A program made the translations under genes and the position numbers. A stretch of DNA of 64,000 nucleotides from Lactobacillus sp. W8174 (GTDB lineage: Bacteria > Bacillota > Bacilli > Lactobacillales > Lactobacillaceae). The notes under the pieces are model-generated. The model worked only from the letters and a program-made list of their open reading frames with translations, did not search any database and was not told the origin of the DNA. The DNA is taken from the NCBI RefSeq assembly GCF_016100975.1, contig NZ_JACFRN010000005.1, positions 1 through 64,000 on the forward strand. Direction: 5' to 3'. This document shows positions 9,327-17,876 of the stretch, one piece after another (position 1 is the stretch's first letter; each line of letters starts with the position of its first letter).

Positions 9327-9367
9327 AGTTACCAGTAAATCAGACAGACTTTGCTGGTAACTTTTTT
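9327..9367. terminator. terminator between the LURP-one-like gene and the ABC exporter gene
   Basis: Nine-base arms AGTTACCAG (9327-9335) and CTGGTAACT (9354-9362) are followed by a T-run on the plus strand. It ends the HAD/LURP-one unit and lies ten bases past the ABC gene's stop on the other strand. Confidence 0.75.
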
Positions 9368-9376
9368 CGCTTAAAA

Positions 9377-10945
9377 CTAATTTAATGACAAATTTGTAAA
9401 AGTTAAATCGGCAATTTCTTCGGCGCGATGGGAAACTACTACTGCCGTTTCTACTCTTCCAAGTAATTTTTGCAATAATTCTTGTGCTGTTTTTAAGTCA
9501 ATACTCGAAAGGCTTTCATCAAGTAAAATTAGCTTTCCTTTGGTATCAATTAATCTAGCTAATGCGACACGTTGCTCTTGACCTCCCGAAAGAGAGTCAA
9601 ATTGCCAATTATTATTAATCTTGAAATCTTTTTTCACTAAATCAAGACTGTCTTGATCATAATGACGTCCTAATAAAATATTGTAATCAATTGAGCGTGG
9701 AAATATAGTAACCGTCTGTGGCATATAGATAATTACTGAGTTTATTACGTTTCGGGGAATGCTCCTGATATCAACTCCATTAAGGAATATCTGTCCTCGA
9801 TTTGGTGTGAGCTGACCAGTAATTAACTTCAATAAGGTTGACTTTCCCCTGCCTGAAAGTCCATTTAGTTTGTAAAAAACTCCTTTTTTAAAGACAAAAG
9901 AAAAATTATGCAGTATTTCTTCTTTTGCTCGAGGATATGCAAAAGAAACGTTGCGAAATTCTAATGTTCTAAATTCCATTGAAAAAGTTGTCTTATCAAA
10001 TTTTGCAGATCTACTTTCACTTTCTTCTTTTAAATTATTAAATTTGACAAAAATGCTGGATGTAGAAAAAAGTTGCGCAAAGTAACGGTTAATAATGCCT
10101 GCTGAGTCGAACACTTTAGTAGCTAATTCAGCTGTAGCCAGTATGGCGCCAGCGCTAATTCTTCTTTGAAAATGCAGAAATCCAGTTACTCCTAAGATAA
10201 GCAGCTGGCTACCGATATTAATCACACCTGTAATAACGTCAACAGCTGAGCGTCTAACTGTGTTATGCACATTTGCCTCTTTTAATGAATTTGAGCCCGT
10301 GGCAACGAGTTTTTTTATTTCAGTGAGAACATTAAAAGCATATAAAGTGTCATAACCGTGCAAACCACTGCTCGTGAATTTTAGAAATTTTTCATTTGCC
10401 TGAGAAATCTTGGTGACTCCGGTAGTAAGAAACTTTTTACAAAACCTTGGAACTAAAACAATTATCAAAACTAAAATAATTGCAGCAAGAAAAAGAATAT
10501 AGCTGTAAAGATATAGTGCTGCTAGGGAAAAAACTGCATTACCACTAAAACGTACAATTTGAAAAAAGGTGTTTAAACCTTCTTTTTGAATTAAATTGAC
10601 ATCATTTTGCAAGTAAGACTCATAATAATCAACTGGATTTTCTTTAAATTTATTTTGAGGAAGCTCGATTAAACTGTTAGTTATATCAGCACGAATATCG
10701 ATCAATATGTCCTGTGTTACGGTTTCCTGAATATAATTTTCAAAAAAGGAAATGATAAATGTTAAAAACCAGAGCATAAATATAATGACTAACATTTTAG
10801 TAAAGGAGGCAATTTTACCCGCAATAAGATAATTTGCGAGTACAGCCATTTTAGTAGCTGCCAAAACTTGCAATACTGAATTAACTAGCAATAATAAACA
10901 AGCTGCTATAACTGCGAATGTATGCTTTCTCAGATAGTGGTACAT
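9377..10945 (-). CDS. ABC exporter half-transporter (fused membrane and ATPase domains)
   Basis: The protein has 522 residues and an ATG ten bases after GGAGG. Hydrophobic helices in the first 270 residues form the exporter-type membrane domain, followed by an ATPase domain with Walker A GLSGRGKSTL (about 362), a Q-loop MPQT, the signature LSGGQEQRVALARL and Walker B KLILLDESLSS. The D-loop and H-switch (VVVSHRAEE) are present, so it should be active as a homodimer or with a partner. It is somewhat shorter than usual (about 580). The substrate is unknown; no bacteriocin or peptide gene is adjacent. It stands alone between two terminator or A/T-rich gaps. Confidence 0.9.
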   Translation of the reverse strand: MYHYLRKHTFAVIAACLLLLVNSVLQVLAATKMAVLANYLIAGKIASFTKMLVIIFMLWFLTFIISFFENYIQETVTQDILIDIRADITNSLIELPQNKFKENPVDYYESYLQNDVNLIQKEGLNTFFQIVRFSGNAVFSLAALYLYSYILFLAAIILVLIIVLVPRFCKKFLTTGVTKISQANEKFLKFTSSGLHGYDTLYAFNVLTEIKKLVATGSNSLKEANVHNTVRRSAVDVITGVINIGSQLLILGVTGFLHFQRRISAGAILATAELATKVFDSAGIINRYFAQLFSTSSIFVKFNNLKEESESRSAKFDKTTFSMEFRTLEFRNVSFAYPRAKEEILHNFSFVFKKGVFYKLNGLSGRGKSTLLKLITGQLTPNRGQIFLNGVDIRSIPRNVINSVIIYMPQTVTIFPRSIDYNILLGRHYDQDSLDLVKKDFKINNNWQFDSLSGGQEQRVALARLIDTKGKLILLDESLSSIDLKTAQELLQKLLGRVETAVVVSHRAEEIADLTFTNLSLN

Positions 10946-11107
10946 TTTGGCCCTCCTTGACTGCTATTTAATTAATAGATAGCTTTTTGCAGCTATTTTC
11001 ATTAATTTATAATTTATTAATAATATTAACAAAACAGATGCAAGCAAACAAGATACAATGGTAAATTCTATTATTTACTGTTCTGACGTAAAAAATGATG
11101 AAAACTT

Positions 11108-11680
11108 TTAGTCATTCAAAAATTCTTTTACCAGTAAATCTGACAACAACTTGTATCCTTCTGTTCCAAAATGCAAGCCATCATTTAATTGTCCCTGACA
11201 AAGAGTTTTTAAGTCACCATGTTTAATCATAGCTTGAAATAGGTTAATAAAATGCAAATTATAAGTTTCGGCTAGCTTTATTAATTCTGCAGTATAAATA
11301 GCTATTTCATGATTGTTTCTCTTTTTTTGTCTGGTCTCATCAACTGCAGGTGGCGAAATTAAAATTACATTCTGCGGATAATATAAACAAATTACGCTGG
11401 AAATTATGAGAGACATATTTTTACTAAATTGTGTAAGAGGAACTTTTTTGTGCAGGGCCAAATCATTAGTTCCCAAGAGTAAAATTAATTTGTCACAACG
11501 CTCAACTTTTAACACTAAATCTGGCAATAATGCGTAAAATGCTCCTGAGTTAATACCAGAGACTGCCGTATTAACTAAATTTGTGCCTGGCATTTTTTCT
11601 TTTATTTCTGCATTAATACGCGGTTCTTTTAAGCCTTCTTTGCGTGCAATAATGCTATCCCCTGTTAACAGTAGTTTCAC
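11108..11680 (-). CDS. SGNH/GDSL-family hydrolase
   Basis: The 190-residue protein starts with GTG at 11680, seven bases after AGGAGG. It has block I TGDSI (nucleophile Ser9), the oxyanion residue in SGINSGAF, block III LLGTNDLALH and block V DGLHFGTEGY with the catalytic Asp-x-x-His. These enzymes remove acyl or acetyl groups from lipids or polysaccharides. There is no signal peptide, so it should act in the cytoplasm. Closest in layout are TesA/YpmR-like esterases; the substrate cannot be told. Confidence 0.85.
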   Translation of the reverse strand: MKLLLTGDSIIARKEGLKEPRINAEIKEKMPGTNLVNTAVSGINSGAFYALLPDLVLKVERCDKLILLLGTNDLALHKKVPLTQFSKNMSLIISSVICLYYPQNVILISPPAVDETRQKKRNNHEIAIYTAELIKLAETYNLHFINLFQAMIKHGDLKTLCQGQLNDGLHFGTEGYKLLSDLLVKEFLND

Positions 11681-11837
11681 GACTACCTCCTAACTTTTCA
11701 TAAAAAAACTGTAATCACAAAGAGTTGGGACTACAGCTTAATATCTTAACGTGGATTAATTTTACTATACTTCATGTTTTTAAATTCATGAGCACTATAC
11801 TTATTGGTTAAAGTTTTAGATTTAAAGTATTGATTTA

Positions 11838-12374
11838 TTACCAACCCATTTTATGGATTACCTTGAAATAAAATTTTATGATTTTACCAGCTAATTTTTC
11901 ATTTTTGATTGTGAAAGCAAAACCGTTTTTAAAAGAGTTCTCTTGAACTGGGCTTAGAATAATCCATTTATTACTATTTATTTTTTTAGTTGTAACACGC
12001 ATGTATTTAGCAAGTTCATTTTTATTACTTTGTTTCCATCCATTAGGCATTTGCCAGGGATACTTTTTTGTCCCTTTAACGAAACCTGTTTTCACAACTT
12101 TAACATAATCATTTGCCCAAGGAGTATTAAAAGCAGACTTGTGAATAAACATGGGACTCGGTGTAAGATTATTGTTGCTAAACCACTTGCCCCGCCATGA
12201 TTGTGGAAACTTGAAATCCCTTTTAAAGCCATACTTAGTTTGATTACTGATTTTCTTAACGAATTTTTACACCTTAGTAGTCTGAGCATGATTTGTCTGG
12301 CTAACAGTAATTCCACCTGTCGCAACTAAAGCAATTATCATTGTTGTCCAAATGGCAGTTTTACGAAGTTTCAG
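11838..12374 (-). pseudogene. secreted RG-x-W protein gene broken by an in-frame stop
   Basis: One continuous minus-strand frame encodes a signal peptide (LRKTAIWTTMIIALVATGG, then SQTNHAQTTKV), a TAA at 12267-12269 and a further ~140 codons without any frameshift, through PQSWRGKWFSNNN and down to KVIHKMGW at 11838. The expected first codon reads CTG (12374), preceded by AAAGG, so the start is also non-standard; a GTG lies at 12419. The region after the stop matches the layout of the intact neighbour at 12510. If read through it would be a secreted protein of about 178 residues. The simplest reading is a recent pseudogene from one nonsense change. Confidence 0.7.
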
Positions 12375-12457
12375 AGTATTGCCTTTCTTACTAGAACCGT
12401 TTTCTTGTATTATGGACACGCATTGTCTTTAATGCAAGCGATATCTTTGAGAATAAA

Positions 12458-12484
12458 TAAAAAAGCCACTATGAAAGTGACTTC
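12458..12484 (-). terminator. terminator downstream of the secreted RG-x-W protein gene
   Basis: Eight-base arms at 12463-12470 and 12476-12483 with one wobble pair, followed on the minus strand by a T-rich run. It lies 26 bases past the stop of the gene at 12510. Confidence 0.55.
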
Positions 12485-12509
12485 GATTACTTAGGAAAAA
12501 TGCATGAAA

Positions 12510-13088
12510 TTACCATTCTCCGTATCTTTTAAGCTCTTTAGGCTTATGACCTCCATATTTTTTAGCCAGCTTGCGCGTTTTCCAATAAACATTAGTAATT
12601 CTAAATGAAGAGGTAGTTCTATCAATTAAAACCTTATGTCCTTTGTAATGATATAAGCCAAGACTCTCACCAGATAAAACCGGACTTACCCACGGATACA
12701 AGGATATATATTTTATCCCCTTATCTTTTTTAAACTTTACTGGATAAACTACTCTTAACCAGTTTCGAGCCACCTTGGGTATTTTGGTACCTTTAAAATT
12801 AGCTTCTTGTTTATGCAATGAATGCCCAGCAATTGTGTGGGCAGTAATTTTAATCTTATCAACTTTCTTTGCTTTAATACCATTGATGTCAAAATACTTG
12901 CCATACCATGTGCCGCGCATTTTTTTAGGTACAGTAAATTTTCCTAAGTCTCCCTTAACATGTTTTGCTTCTACAGTATTACTAAAACCAGTAAAATTGT
13001 TACTATCTTGAATACAGAATCCTAAAATTAGCACACCCAAGAGTGCTACCAATATTTCTGCTAGTTTAAAATTAACTTTCTTTTTCAT
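12510..13088 (-). CDS. secreted or membrane-anchored protein with RG-x-W(Y/F) motif
   Basis: The 192-residue product has an N-terminal hydrophobic segment (about 12-28, AEILVALLGVLILGFCI) that is either an uncleaved anchor or a signal peptide. The body is basic and rich in lysine, tyrosine and tryptophan. The key phrase is FTVPKKMRGTWYGKYFD (about 52-68), and near the C-terminus FRITNVYWKTRKLAKKYGG. The same two blocks occur in the lipoprotein at 23064 (MRGNWYSYF ... DQIYWKTPQLAL) and the first in the broken gene at 11838. I do not know a named function; members of this family in lactobacilli are annotated as hypothetical exported proteins. It is transcribed alone. Confidence 0.8.
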   Translation of the reverse strand: MKKKVNFKLAEILVALLGVLILGFCIQDSNNFTGFSNTVEAKHVKGDLGKFTVPKKMRGTWYGKYFDINGIKAKKVDKIKITAHTIAGHSLHKQEANFKGTKIPKVARNWLRVVYPVKFKKDKGIKYISLYPWVSPVLSGESLGLYHYKGHKVLIDRTTSSFRITNVYWKTRKLAKKYGGHKPKELKRYGEW

Positions 13089-13194
13089 TTCACTGCCTCA
13101 TTTTATTATTTATATATTCATTACTTATGAATTTATAGTATTTTATATTTTATTACAAATCAAGCACAAAATAATTATATTTTTCGGTTAAACA

Positions 13195-13225
13195 AAAAAG
13201 TTTCTGCAAATCGCAGAAACTTTTT
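13195..13225 (-). terminator. terminator downstream of tpiA
   Basis: Thirteen-base perfect arms (AAAAAGTTTCTGC at 13195-13207 and its complement at 13213-13225) enclose a five-base loop. On the minus strand the hairpin ends in a T-run. It closes the glycolytic gene group. Confidence 0.88.
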
Positions 13226-13243
13226 GCTAAATTACATTTAAAA

Positions 13244-13999
13244 CTAACCTTGATAGTTTACTAATTCTAAGAATGAATCAGGTTTTAGTGAAGCCCCACC
13301 GACTAAGCCACCATCAATATCAGGTTTAGCCATTAATTCTTTAACGTTGCCTGGATTTACAGAACCACCATATTGAATTCTAACGTTCTCAGCAGTTTCT
13401 TCGTTGTACAAATCCTTGACAGTATTACGAATAGTCTTGCACATTTCTTCAGCTTGATCTGAACTGGCAGTCTTACCAGTCCCAATAGCCCAGATTGGTT
13501 CATAAGCAATAACTAAACTAGCAACTTGATCGGCTGATAAGCCGGCAAGGGCAGCCTTGATTTGGCTAACTACCCATTCTTCTTGCTTATTAGCTTCACG
13601 TGTTTCAAGTGATTCACCACAGCAAATAATTGGGGTAATGCCATTAGTAAATAAAGCTTTAGCTTTCTTATTAATGTCATCGTCTGTTTCGTGGAAGTAA
13701 CCGCGACGTTCAGAGTGACCAATAATGCAGTAATTCATGCCCATTTCTTTTAAAACTTTGGGTGAGGTTTCACCAGTAAAGGCACCCTCATCCTCAAAAT
13801 AAGCATTTTCTGCACCGACACGTAATTCAGAGCCGTTTGCGGCTTGAGCTAAACTTTCAAGATCAACAGCTGGAGCACAAATCAGAGCTTCAACTTTACT
13901 TGCTTCTGGCAACTTGTCCTTTACAGCAGCAACAAATTCCTTTGTTTGCTTAGGATTCATATGTAATTTCCAGTTACCAGCAATAATTGGTGTACGCAT
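13244..13999 (-). CDS. tpiA: triosephosphate isomerase
   Basis: TpiA interconverts dihydroxyacetone phosphate and glyceraldehyde-3-phosphate. The 251-residue protein has the substrate residues in AGNWKLH (Asn9, Lys11), the electrophile histidine in IIGHSERR (about 95), the catalytic glutamate in [11 protein letters not shown] (about 168) and the phosphate loop GGSVNPGN followed by GGLVGGASL. It is the last gene of cggR-gap-pgk-tpiA, 24 bases after pgk, and is followed by a strong terminator. Confidence 0.98.
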   Translation of the reverse strand: MRTPIIAGNWKLHMNPKQTKEFVAAVKDKLPEASKVEALICAPAVDLESLAQAANGSELRVGAENAYFEDEGAFTGETSPKVLKEMGMNYCIIGHSERRGYFHETDDDINKKAKALFTNGITPIICCGESLETREANKQEEWVVSQIKAALAGLSADQVASLVIAYEPIWAIGTGKTASSDQAEEMCKTIRNTVKDLYNEETAENVRIQYGGSVNPGNVKELMAKPDIDGGLVGGASLKPDSFLELVNYQG

Positions 14000-14023
14000 G
14001 TAAATAATGTCCTTTCTTAAAGT

Positions 14024-15235
14024 TTACTTGTCTGAAATGCAGGCAATTCCTGGTAATTCCTTACCTTCAAGGTATTGTAAGGATGCTCCACCACCAGTAG
14101 AAATGTGGGTAATCTTAGGAGCGATACCAAGTTGCTTAGCGGCTGCTGTTGAGTCACCACCACCAATAATAGTAGTAGCGTCGGTTAAATCAGCAAGAGC
14201 CTTACCAACTTCTAGAGTACCTTCAGCAAAGTTTGACATTTCAAAGGCTCCCATTGGTCCGTTCCAAACGACTGTCTTGGCATCTTTTAAAACATCTTTG
14301 AACTTGGCAACAGTCTTAGGACCGATATCAAGACCCATCATGTTTTCCGGAATGTCATCACCGACAACTTTACGAGCAGCATCATTTGAAAATTCAGTTG
14401 CTGCAACATTGTCAACAGGTAATACAATTTTGCCATCAGCGTCTTTCAACAATTTCTTAGCAAGGTCGACTTTATCTGGTTCAAACAATGATTTACCAAT
14501 TTCATGACCTTGGGCTGCTAAGAATGTGTAAGCCATACCACCACCAATTAAAATGTGGTCAGATTTTGGAATAAGGTTAGTGATAACATCGATCTTATCT
14601 GAAACTTTAGCACCACCCAAGATAGTAACAAATGGATGGACAGGGTTAGCAACAGCATCGCCTAAGAACTTGATTTCTTTTTCCATTAAGAAACCAGCAG
14701 CAACAGGCTTGCCATCCTTCTTCATGGCTTCAGCAATACCAACATTGGAAGCATGGCTTCTGTGAGCTGTACCAAAAGCATCGTTAACATACATGTCACC
14801 TAATGAAGCCCAGTATTCACCCAGTTTAGGATCATTTTTGCTTTCACGCTTGCCAAAGTTATTGTCAATATCTTGGAAACGAGTGTTTTCTAAAACAGCA
14901 ACATCTCCGTCTTGCATCTTAGCAACGGCATCTTCAACTTCTTTACCTTCGTTGGCTGGAACAAAGGTAACTGGTTTCTTTAAGAGTTCGCTTAAACGTT
15001 CAGCAACTGGTTTTAATGACAATTCTTTCTTATCGTCATCTGACTTTACACGTCCCAAGTGACTGAGCAAAATTGCCTTACCACCATTTTCAATGATGTA
15101 TTTAATAGTAGGAAGAGCAGCAACAATTCTGTTGTCGTCGCCAATAACACCATCTTTAATTGGCACGTTAAAATCAACACGGACTAAAACCTTTTTGTCT
15201 TTTACATCAAGGTCAGAAACAATTAATTTAGCCAT
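14024..15235 (-). CDS. pgk: phosphoglycerate kinase
   Basis: Pgk makes ATP from 1,3-bisphosphoglycerate in glycolysis. The 403-residue length is standard. [11 protein letters not shown] is at about 18-28, the [11 protein letters not shown] substrate loop near 59, [11 protein letters not shown] near 208 and the nucleotide-binding [10 protein letters not shown] near 368. It follows gap across a hairpin at 15276-15305, so its mRNA level may be lower than that of gap, a known pattern in this operon. Confidence 0.98.
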   Translation of the reverse strand: MAKLIVSDLDVKDKKVLVRVDFNVPIKDGVIGDDNRIVAALPTIKYIIENGGKAILLSHLGRVKSDDDKKELSLKPVAERLSELLKKPVTFVPANEGKEVEDAVAKMQDGDVAVLENTRFQDIDNNFGKRESKNDPKLGEYWASLGDMYVNDAFGTAHRSHASNVGIAEAMKKDGKPVAAGFLMEKEIKFLGDAVANPVHPFVTILGGAKVSDKIDVITNLIPKSDHILIGGGMAYTFLAAQGHEIGKSLFEPDKVDLAKKLLKDADGKIVLPVDNVAATEFSNDAARKVVGDDIPENMMGLDIGPKTVAKFKDVLKDAKTVVWNGPMGAFEMSNFAEGTLEVGKALADLTDATTIIGGGDSTAAAKQLGIAPKITHISTGGGASLQYLEGKELPGIACISDK

Positions 15236-15270
15236 CTATATCCTCCGATAACTTTATTTATTTAATTTTG

Positions 15271-15305
15271 AAAAAAAGGCGGAAGGAAGAATTTCCCTCC
15301 GCCTT
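15271..15305 (-). terminator. hairpin between gap and pgk, probable partial terminator
   Basis: Arms of about 12 bases around GGCGGAAGGA with one mismatch (15276-15287 and 15294-15305) are followed on the minus strand by seven Ts. It lies 37 bases past the gap stop. Because pgk is probably also read from the upstream promoter, it may be leaky or may be an mRNA-end hairpin stabilising the gap message. Confidence 0.75.
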
Positions 15306-15341
15306 CTCTTTCACCACTTAACAGTAATCAAATATTACAGA

Positions 15342-16358
15342 TTAAAGAGTAGCAAATTTCAACAAAGTACGAACCATTTGGCAAGTGAATGAGTATTCAT
15401 TGTCGTACCAAGCAACAGTCTTAACTAATTGATTGTCACCGGCAGTAGTTACCATGGTTTGAGTTGGGTCAAAGATTGAACCAGCAGTCATACCAACTAC
15501 ATCACTTGAAACGATTTCATCATCGTTGTAAGCAAATGATGGGCTTTCGTACTTCTTCAATGCTGAGTTAACTTCGTCAGCAGTAACTTTCTTGTCAAGG
15601 ATTGAAACTAATTCAGTTAATGAACCATCAGTAACTGGAACACGTTGTGCGTGACCGTTAACTTTACCGTTCAATTCTGGAACAACAAGACCAATAGCCT
15701 TAGCAGCACCAGTTGAGTGAGGAATAATGTTAACTGCAGCAGCACGTGCTGAACGCTTGTTACCACCACGAACAGGTCCGTCCAAAAGCATTTGGGTTGA
15801 AGTGTAAGCGTGAATAGTAGTCATAGTAGCTACCTTGATGCCAAATTCTTTTTGCAAAGCGTCAACCATTGGTGCTAATGAGTTAGTAGTACATGAACCA
15901 GCTGAAACGATCTTGTCGTTAGCATCTAAAGTGTCATCGTTTACTGAGTAAACAATAGTCTTTAAGTCATTGCCGGCAGGAGCTGAAATCAAGACTCTCT
16001 TGGCACCTGCGTCAAGGTGAGCTTGTGATTTAGCCTTGCTGGTGTAGAAACCAGTACATTCAAGGACAAAGTCAACACCGTCATTCTTAACCCATGGAAT
16101 GTTTTGAGCTTGAGGTTCTGCGTATACACGGTATTTCTTACCATCTACAACGATTGAATCTTCAGTAGCTGAAACTTCGTGGTCAAAAGTACCATGAGTT
16201 GAGTCATATTTTAACAGGTGTGCTAAAAGTGCTGGGGTAGTCAAGTCGTTAATAGCAACAACTTCAATATCCTTTGACTTTTCGCCCAAGTCCATAATAC
16301 GACGGAATGCCAAACGACCAATACGGCCAAAGCCGTTAATACCAATTTTAACTGTCAT
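15342..16358 (-). CDS. gap: glyceraldehyde-3-phosphate dehydrogenase
   Basis: This is the NAD-dependent phosphorylating enzyme of glycolysis, 338 residues. The Rossmann start is [17 protein letters not shown], the catalytic cysteine is Cys156 in [12 protein letters not shown], the nearby histidine lies in [11 protein letters not shown], and [12 protein letters not shown] and WYDNEYSF are family marks. The Asp in AINDLT (about residue 38) fits NAD preference. It lies between its regulator cggR and pgk, 63 bases after cggR, and is expected to be the most strongly expressed gene of the set. Confidence 0.98.
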   Translation of the reverse strand: MTVKIGINGFGRIGRLAFRRIMDLGEKSKDIEVVAINDLTTPALLAHLLKYDSTHGTFDHEVSATEDSIVVDGKKYRVYAEPQAQNIPWVKNDGVDFVLECTGFYTSKAKSQAHLDAGAKRVLISAPAGNDLKTIVYSVNDDTLDANDKIVSAGSCTTNSLAPMVDALQKEFGIKVATMTTIHAYTSTQMLLDGPVRGGNKRSARAAAVNIIPHSTGAAKAIGLVVPELNGKVNGHAQRVPVTDGSLTELVSILDKKVTADEVNSALKKYESPSFAYNDDEIVSSDVVGMTAGSIFDPTQTMVTTAGDNQLVKTVAWYDNEYSFTCQMVRTLLKFATL

Positions 16359-16421
16359 ATTCTAAAGTCCTCCTTAAGAACTATGTAAGAACTGTAAACA
16401 TCAATTTATTTTAAATGAGAA

Positions 16422-17453
16422 TTACTTCTCCTTTAAAATCTTCTCTGAGGCTCCCTCATCAGTAATTAACCAGGTTTGATGAGGAGCATTAGGCATATAT
16501 GCCTTGATTGCTTTAGCCTTGCGACCGCCACAAGCAAACGCAAATATGTGAGGTATTTTATTTAGATTCTCAAACTGCAAGCCAACCTGATGCACGCGGT
16601 CAACAATCTTCCCTTCGCCATCGAAGAAACACCCAAAACATTCGGTGACTACTTTTTTCTCACGCAATTCGGATAAACGAATTGAATCGTATCCTCTGCG
16701 CCTAGCCATATCATGTGCCAGTCCAATTCCGTGAATTACTACATCCGTCTGTGAAATATCTTCAAGCACGTCGGTAAAGGTAGATTCACGAATTAAAGAT
16801 TTGTAGGCTGCTGATGAAATCTGTTCTGGTAAATATAACGTTTTATACTTACCACCTGTTTCAGCAGCCATTTCTTGAACGATAGTATTACTTTGAATAG
16901 CAACATTTTCGCCCAAGGCCCCACGTCCTGGCACAAATACCAGTTGTCGATTTTTACTTAAACTTTTAGACAAATTCCTAGTAGATTTTGCAAGAGCTTC
17001 ACCACCAAGAACAGTAATAATTGAATGTCCTAAAGGTAAAATCAGGTCTAGAGCTGCATTAAGCTCTTCACCCATTCTCTCATAAACCAATTCCTGTAAA
17101 TCGCTATCTCCCGGTACAATGATTGTCCGTTCAATACCGAGTCTACGTGCCAAATCAATTTCAGATTTGCGAGCGTTAAACAGGCGATCTATCAGAGGAG
17201 CGGCCTCCTGCAATATCTTTTTGCCCTTTTCTGTCATAAACATGCCAAAACTTTTGATCTCGATCAAACCATGATCACGCAAATATTCAGTTTCTGTTCG
17301 GACATTTCTTTCAGAAAGTCCTAATGACTGAGCTACACTTCTACGACCAATTGGTGCATTAAATGATATTTGCTCAAGGACTAGATATCTTTGTCGAAAA
17401 ACTTTTAAGATGTCAGGAACGAGAGCTTCAAGCACGGGAAATTCCGAGTACAT
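16422..17453 (-). CDS. cggR: central glycolytic genes regulator, SorC/DeoR type
   Basis: CggR represses the glycolytic operon and is released by fructose-1,6-bisphosphate. I start it at the ATG at 17453, which follows GAAGGAGAG by eight bases and gives 343 residues, the normal length. An earlier in-frame ATG at 17564 would place the operator inside the coding region. A winged helix-turn-helix lies at about 33-65 (RRSVAQSLGLSERNVRTET), followed by the SorC-type sugar-binding domain with VPGDSDLQE, GGEALAKS and GRGALGENVAIQ. The last residues end near ITDEGASEKIL. It is the first gene of cggR-gap-pgk-tpiA and should control its own transcription. Confidence 0.95.
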   Translation of the reverse strand: MYSEFPVLEALVPDILKVFRQRYLVLEQISFNAPIGRRSVAQSLGLSERNVRTETEYLRDHGLIEIKSFGMFMTEKGKKILQEAAPLIDRLFNARKSEIDLARRLGIERTIIVPGDSDLQELVYERMGEELNAALDLILPLGHSIITVLGGEALAKSTRNLSKSLSKNRQLVFVPGRGALGENVAIQSNTIVQEMAAETGGKYKTLYLPEQISSAAYKSLIRESTFTDVLEDISQTDVVIHGIGLAHDMARRRGYDSIRLSELREKKVVTECFGCFFDGEGKIVDRVHQVGLQFENLNKIPHIFAFACGGRKAKAIKAYMPNAPHQTWLITDEGASEKILKEK

Positions 17454-17472
17454 TAATATCTCTCCTTCTTCC

Positions 17473-17510
17473 GGGACGATATTGACCCATTTATTGTCAT
17501 TAGATGTCCC
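17473..17510 (-). promoter_or_regulatory. putative CggR operator, two tandem sites
   Basis: Two sites repeat with a 22-base period. The first is GGGAC-N6-TGACA and the second GGGTC-N6-GTCCC, read on the minus strand between the promoter and the cggR ribosome binding site. The known Bacillus operator consists of two CGGGAC-N6-TGTC units downstream of the promoter, where bound CggR blocks RNA polymerase. Position and half-sites agree; the spacing is two bases longer. Confidence 0.6.
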
Positions 17511-17582
17511 AGATTGTCTAAAAATATATGAGAAACGTGACCTGACCTTAATCAAGTTACTCATTCCTCAATCGACAACTAT

Positions 17583-17611
17583 AGTATAGCAACACACAAA
17601 AAATAATTCAA
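17583..17611 (-). promoter_or_regulatory. cggR operon promoter
   Basis: The minus strand shows TTGAAT (17606-17611), a 17-base spacer and TATACT (17583-17588), a near-consensus sigma-A promoter. The transcript would begin near 17575 and run through the operator before cggR, giving a leader of about 120 bases. Confidence 0.75.
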
Positions 17612-17706
17612 GTTTAAATGAATCAATTAGAAAGTCTTAATATTTTTGACCAACTCTTATTCTTAAAATATTATACTGTCTTTTCTTTTCGCTAAAGAAA
17701 AAACAA

Positions 17707-17735
17707 TTCAATTTTTAGTTTTTTTCTGTTATACT
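17707..17735 (+). promoter_or_regulatory. promoter of tRNA-Arg
   Basis: TTCAAT (17707-17712), a 17-base spacer and TATACT (17730-17735) end 17 bases before the tRNA. This is a good sigma-A promoter in the right place. Confidence 0.65.
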
Positions 17736-17752
17736 TGTTGTTGTGTCAATTT

Positions 17753-17824
17753 GGGTCCTTAGTGTAATGGATCGCACGTAAGATTCCGGTTCTTAAAATC
17801 TGAGTTCGACTCTCAGGGGACCCA
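17753..17824 (+). tRNA. tRNA-Arg, anticodon CCG
   Basis: The 72-base sequence folds into a full cloverleaf. The acceptor arm is GGGTCCT with GGGACCC plus discriminator A (one G-U pair), the D stem is GTGT/GCAC, the anticodon stem TAAGA/TCTTA encloses the loop TTCCGGT with anticodon CCG at 17784-17786, and the T arm is CTGAG-TTCGACT-CTCAG. The CCA end is not encoded. It reads CGG, a rare codon in such A/T-rich genomes. A promoter lies upstream and a terminator follows directly. Confidence 0.93.
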
Positions 17825-17831
17825 TAATTTG

Positions 17832-17874
17832 AAAAAGAGTACTTGTTGCAATTTTCCAGCAGGTACTCTTTTAG
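17832..17874. terminator. terminator downstream of tRNA-Arg and ptcA
   Basis: Arms around AAAGAGTACTTGTTG (from 17834) and AGCAGGTACTCTTTT (to 17872) pair with two wobbles, flanked by A- and T-runs. It ends the tRNA transcript on the plus strand and the carbamoyltransferase gene on the minus strand. Confidence 0.8.
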
Positions 17875-17876
17875 AT

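Noticed and set aside
12092..12325. Separate 77-residue minus-strand frame
   Set aside because: It is the wrong frame of the broken secreted-protein gene; the correct frame runs through TAA 12267 and continues.
17454..17564. Longer CggR beginning at ATG 17564
   Set aside because: The extra residues have no conserved pattern, the stretch contains the operator, and the ATG at 17453 has a strong binding site and gives the usual length.
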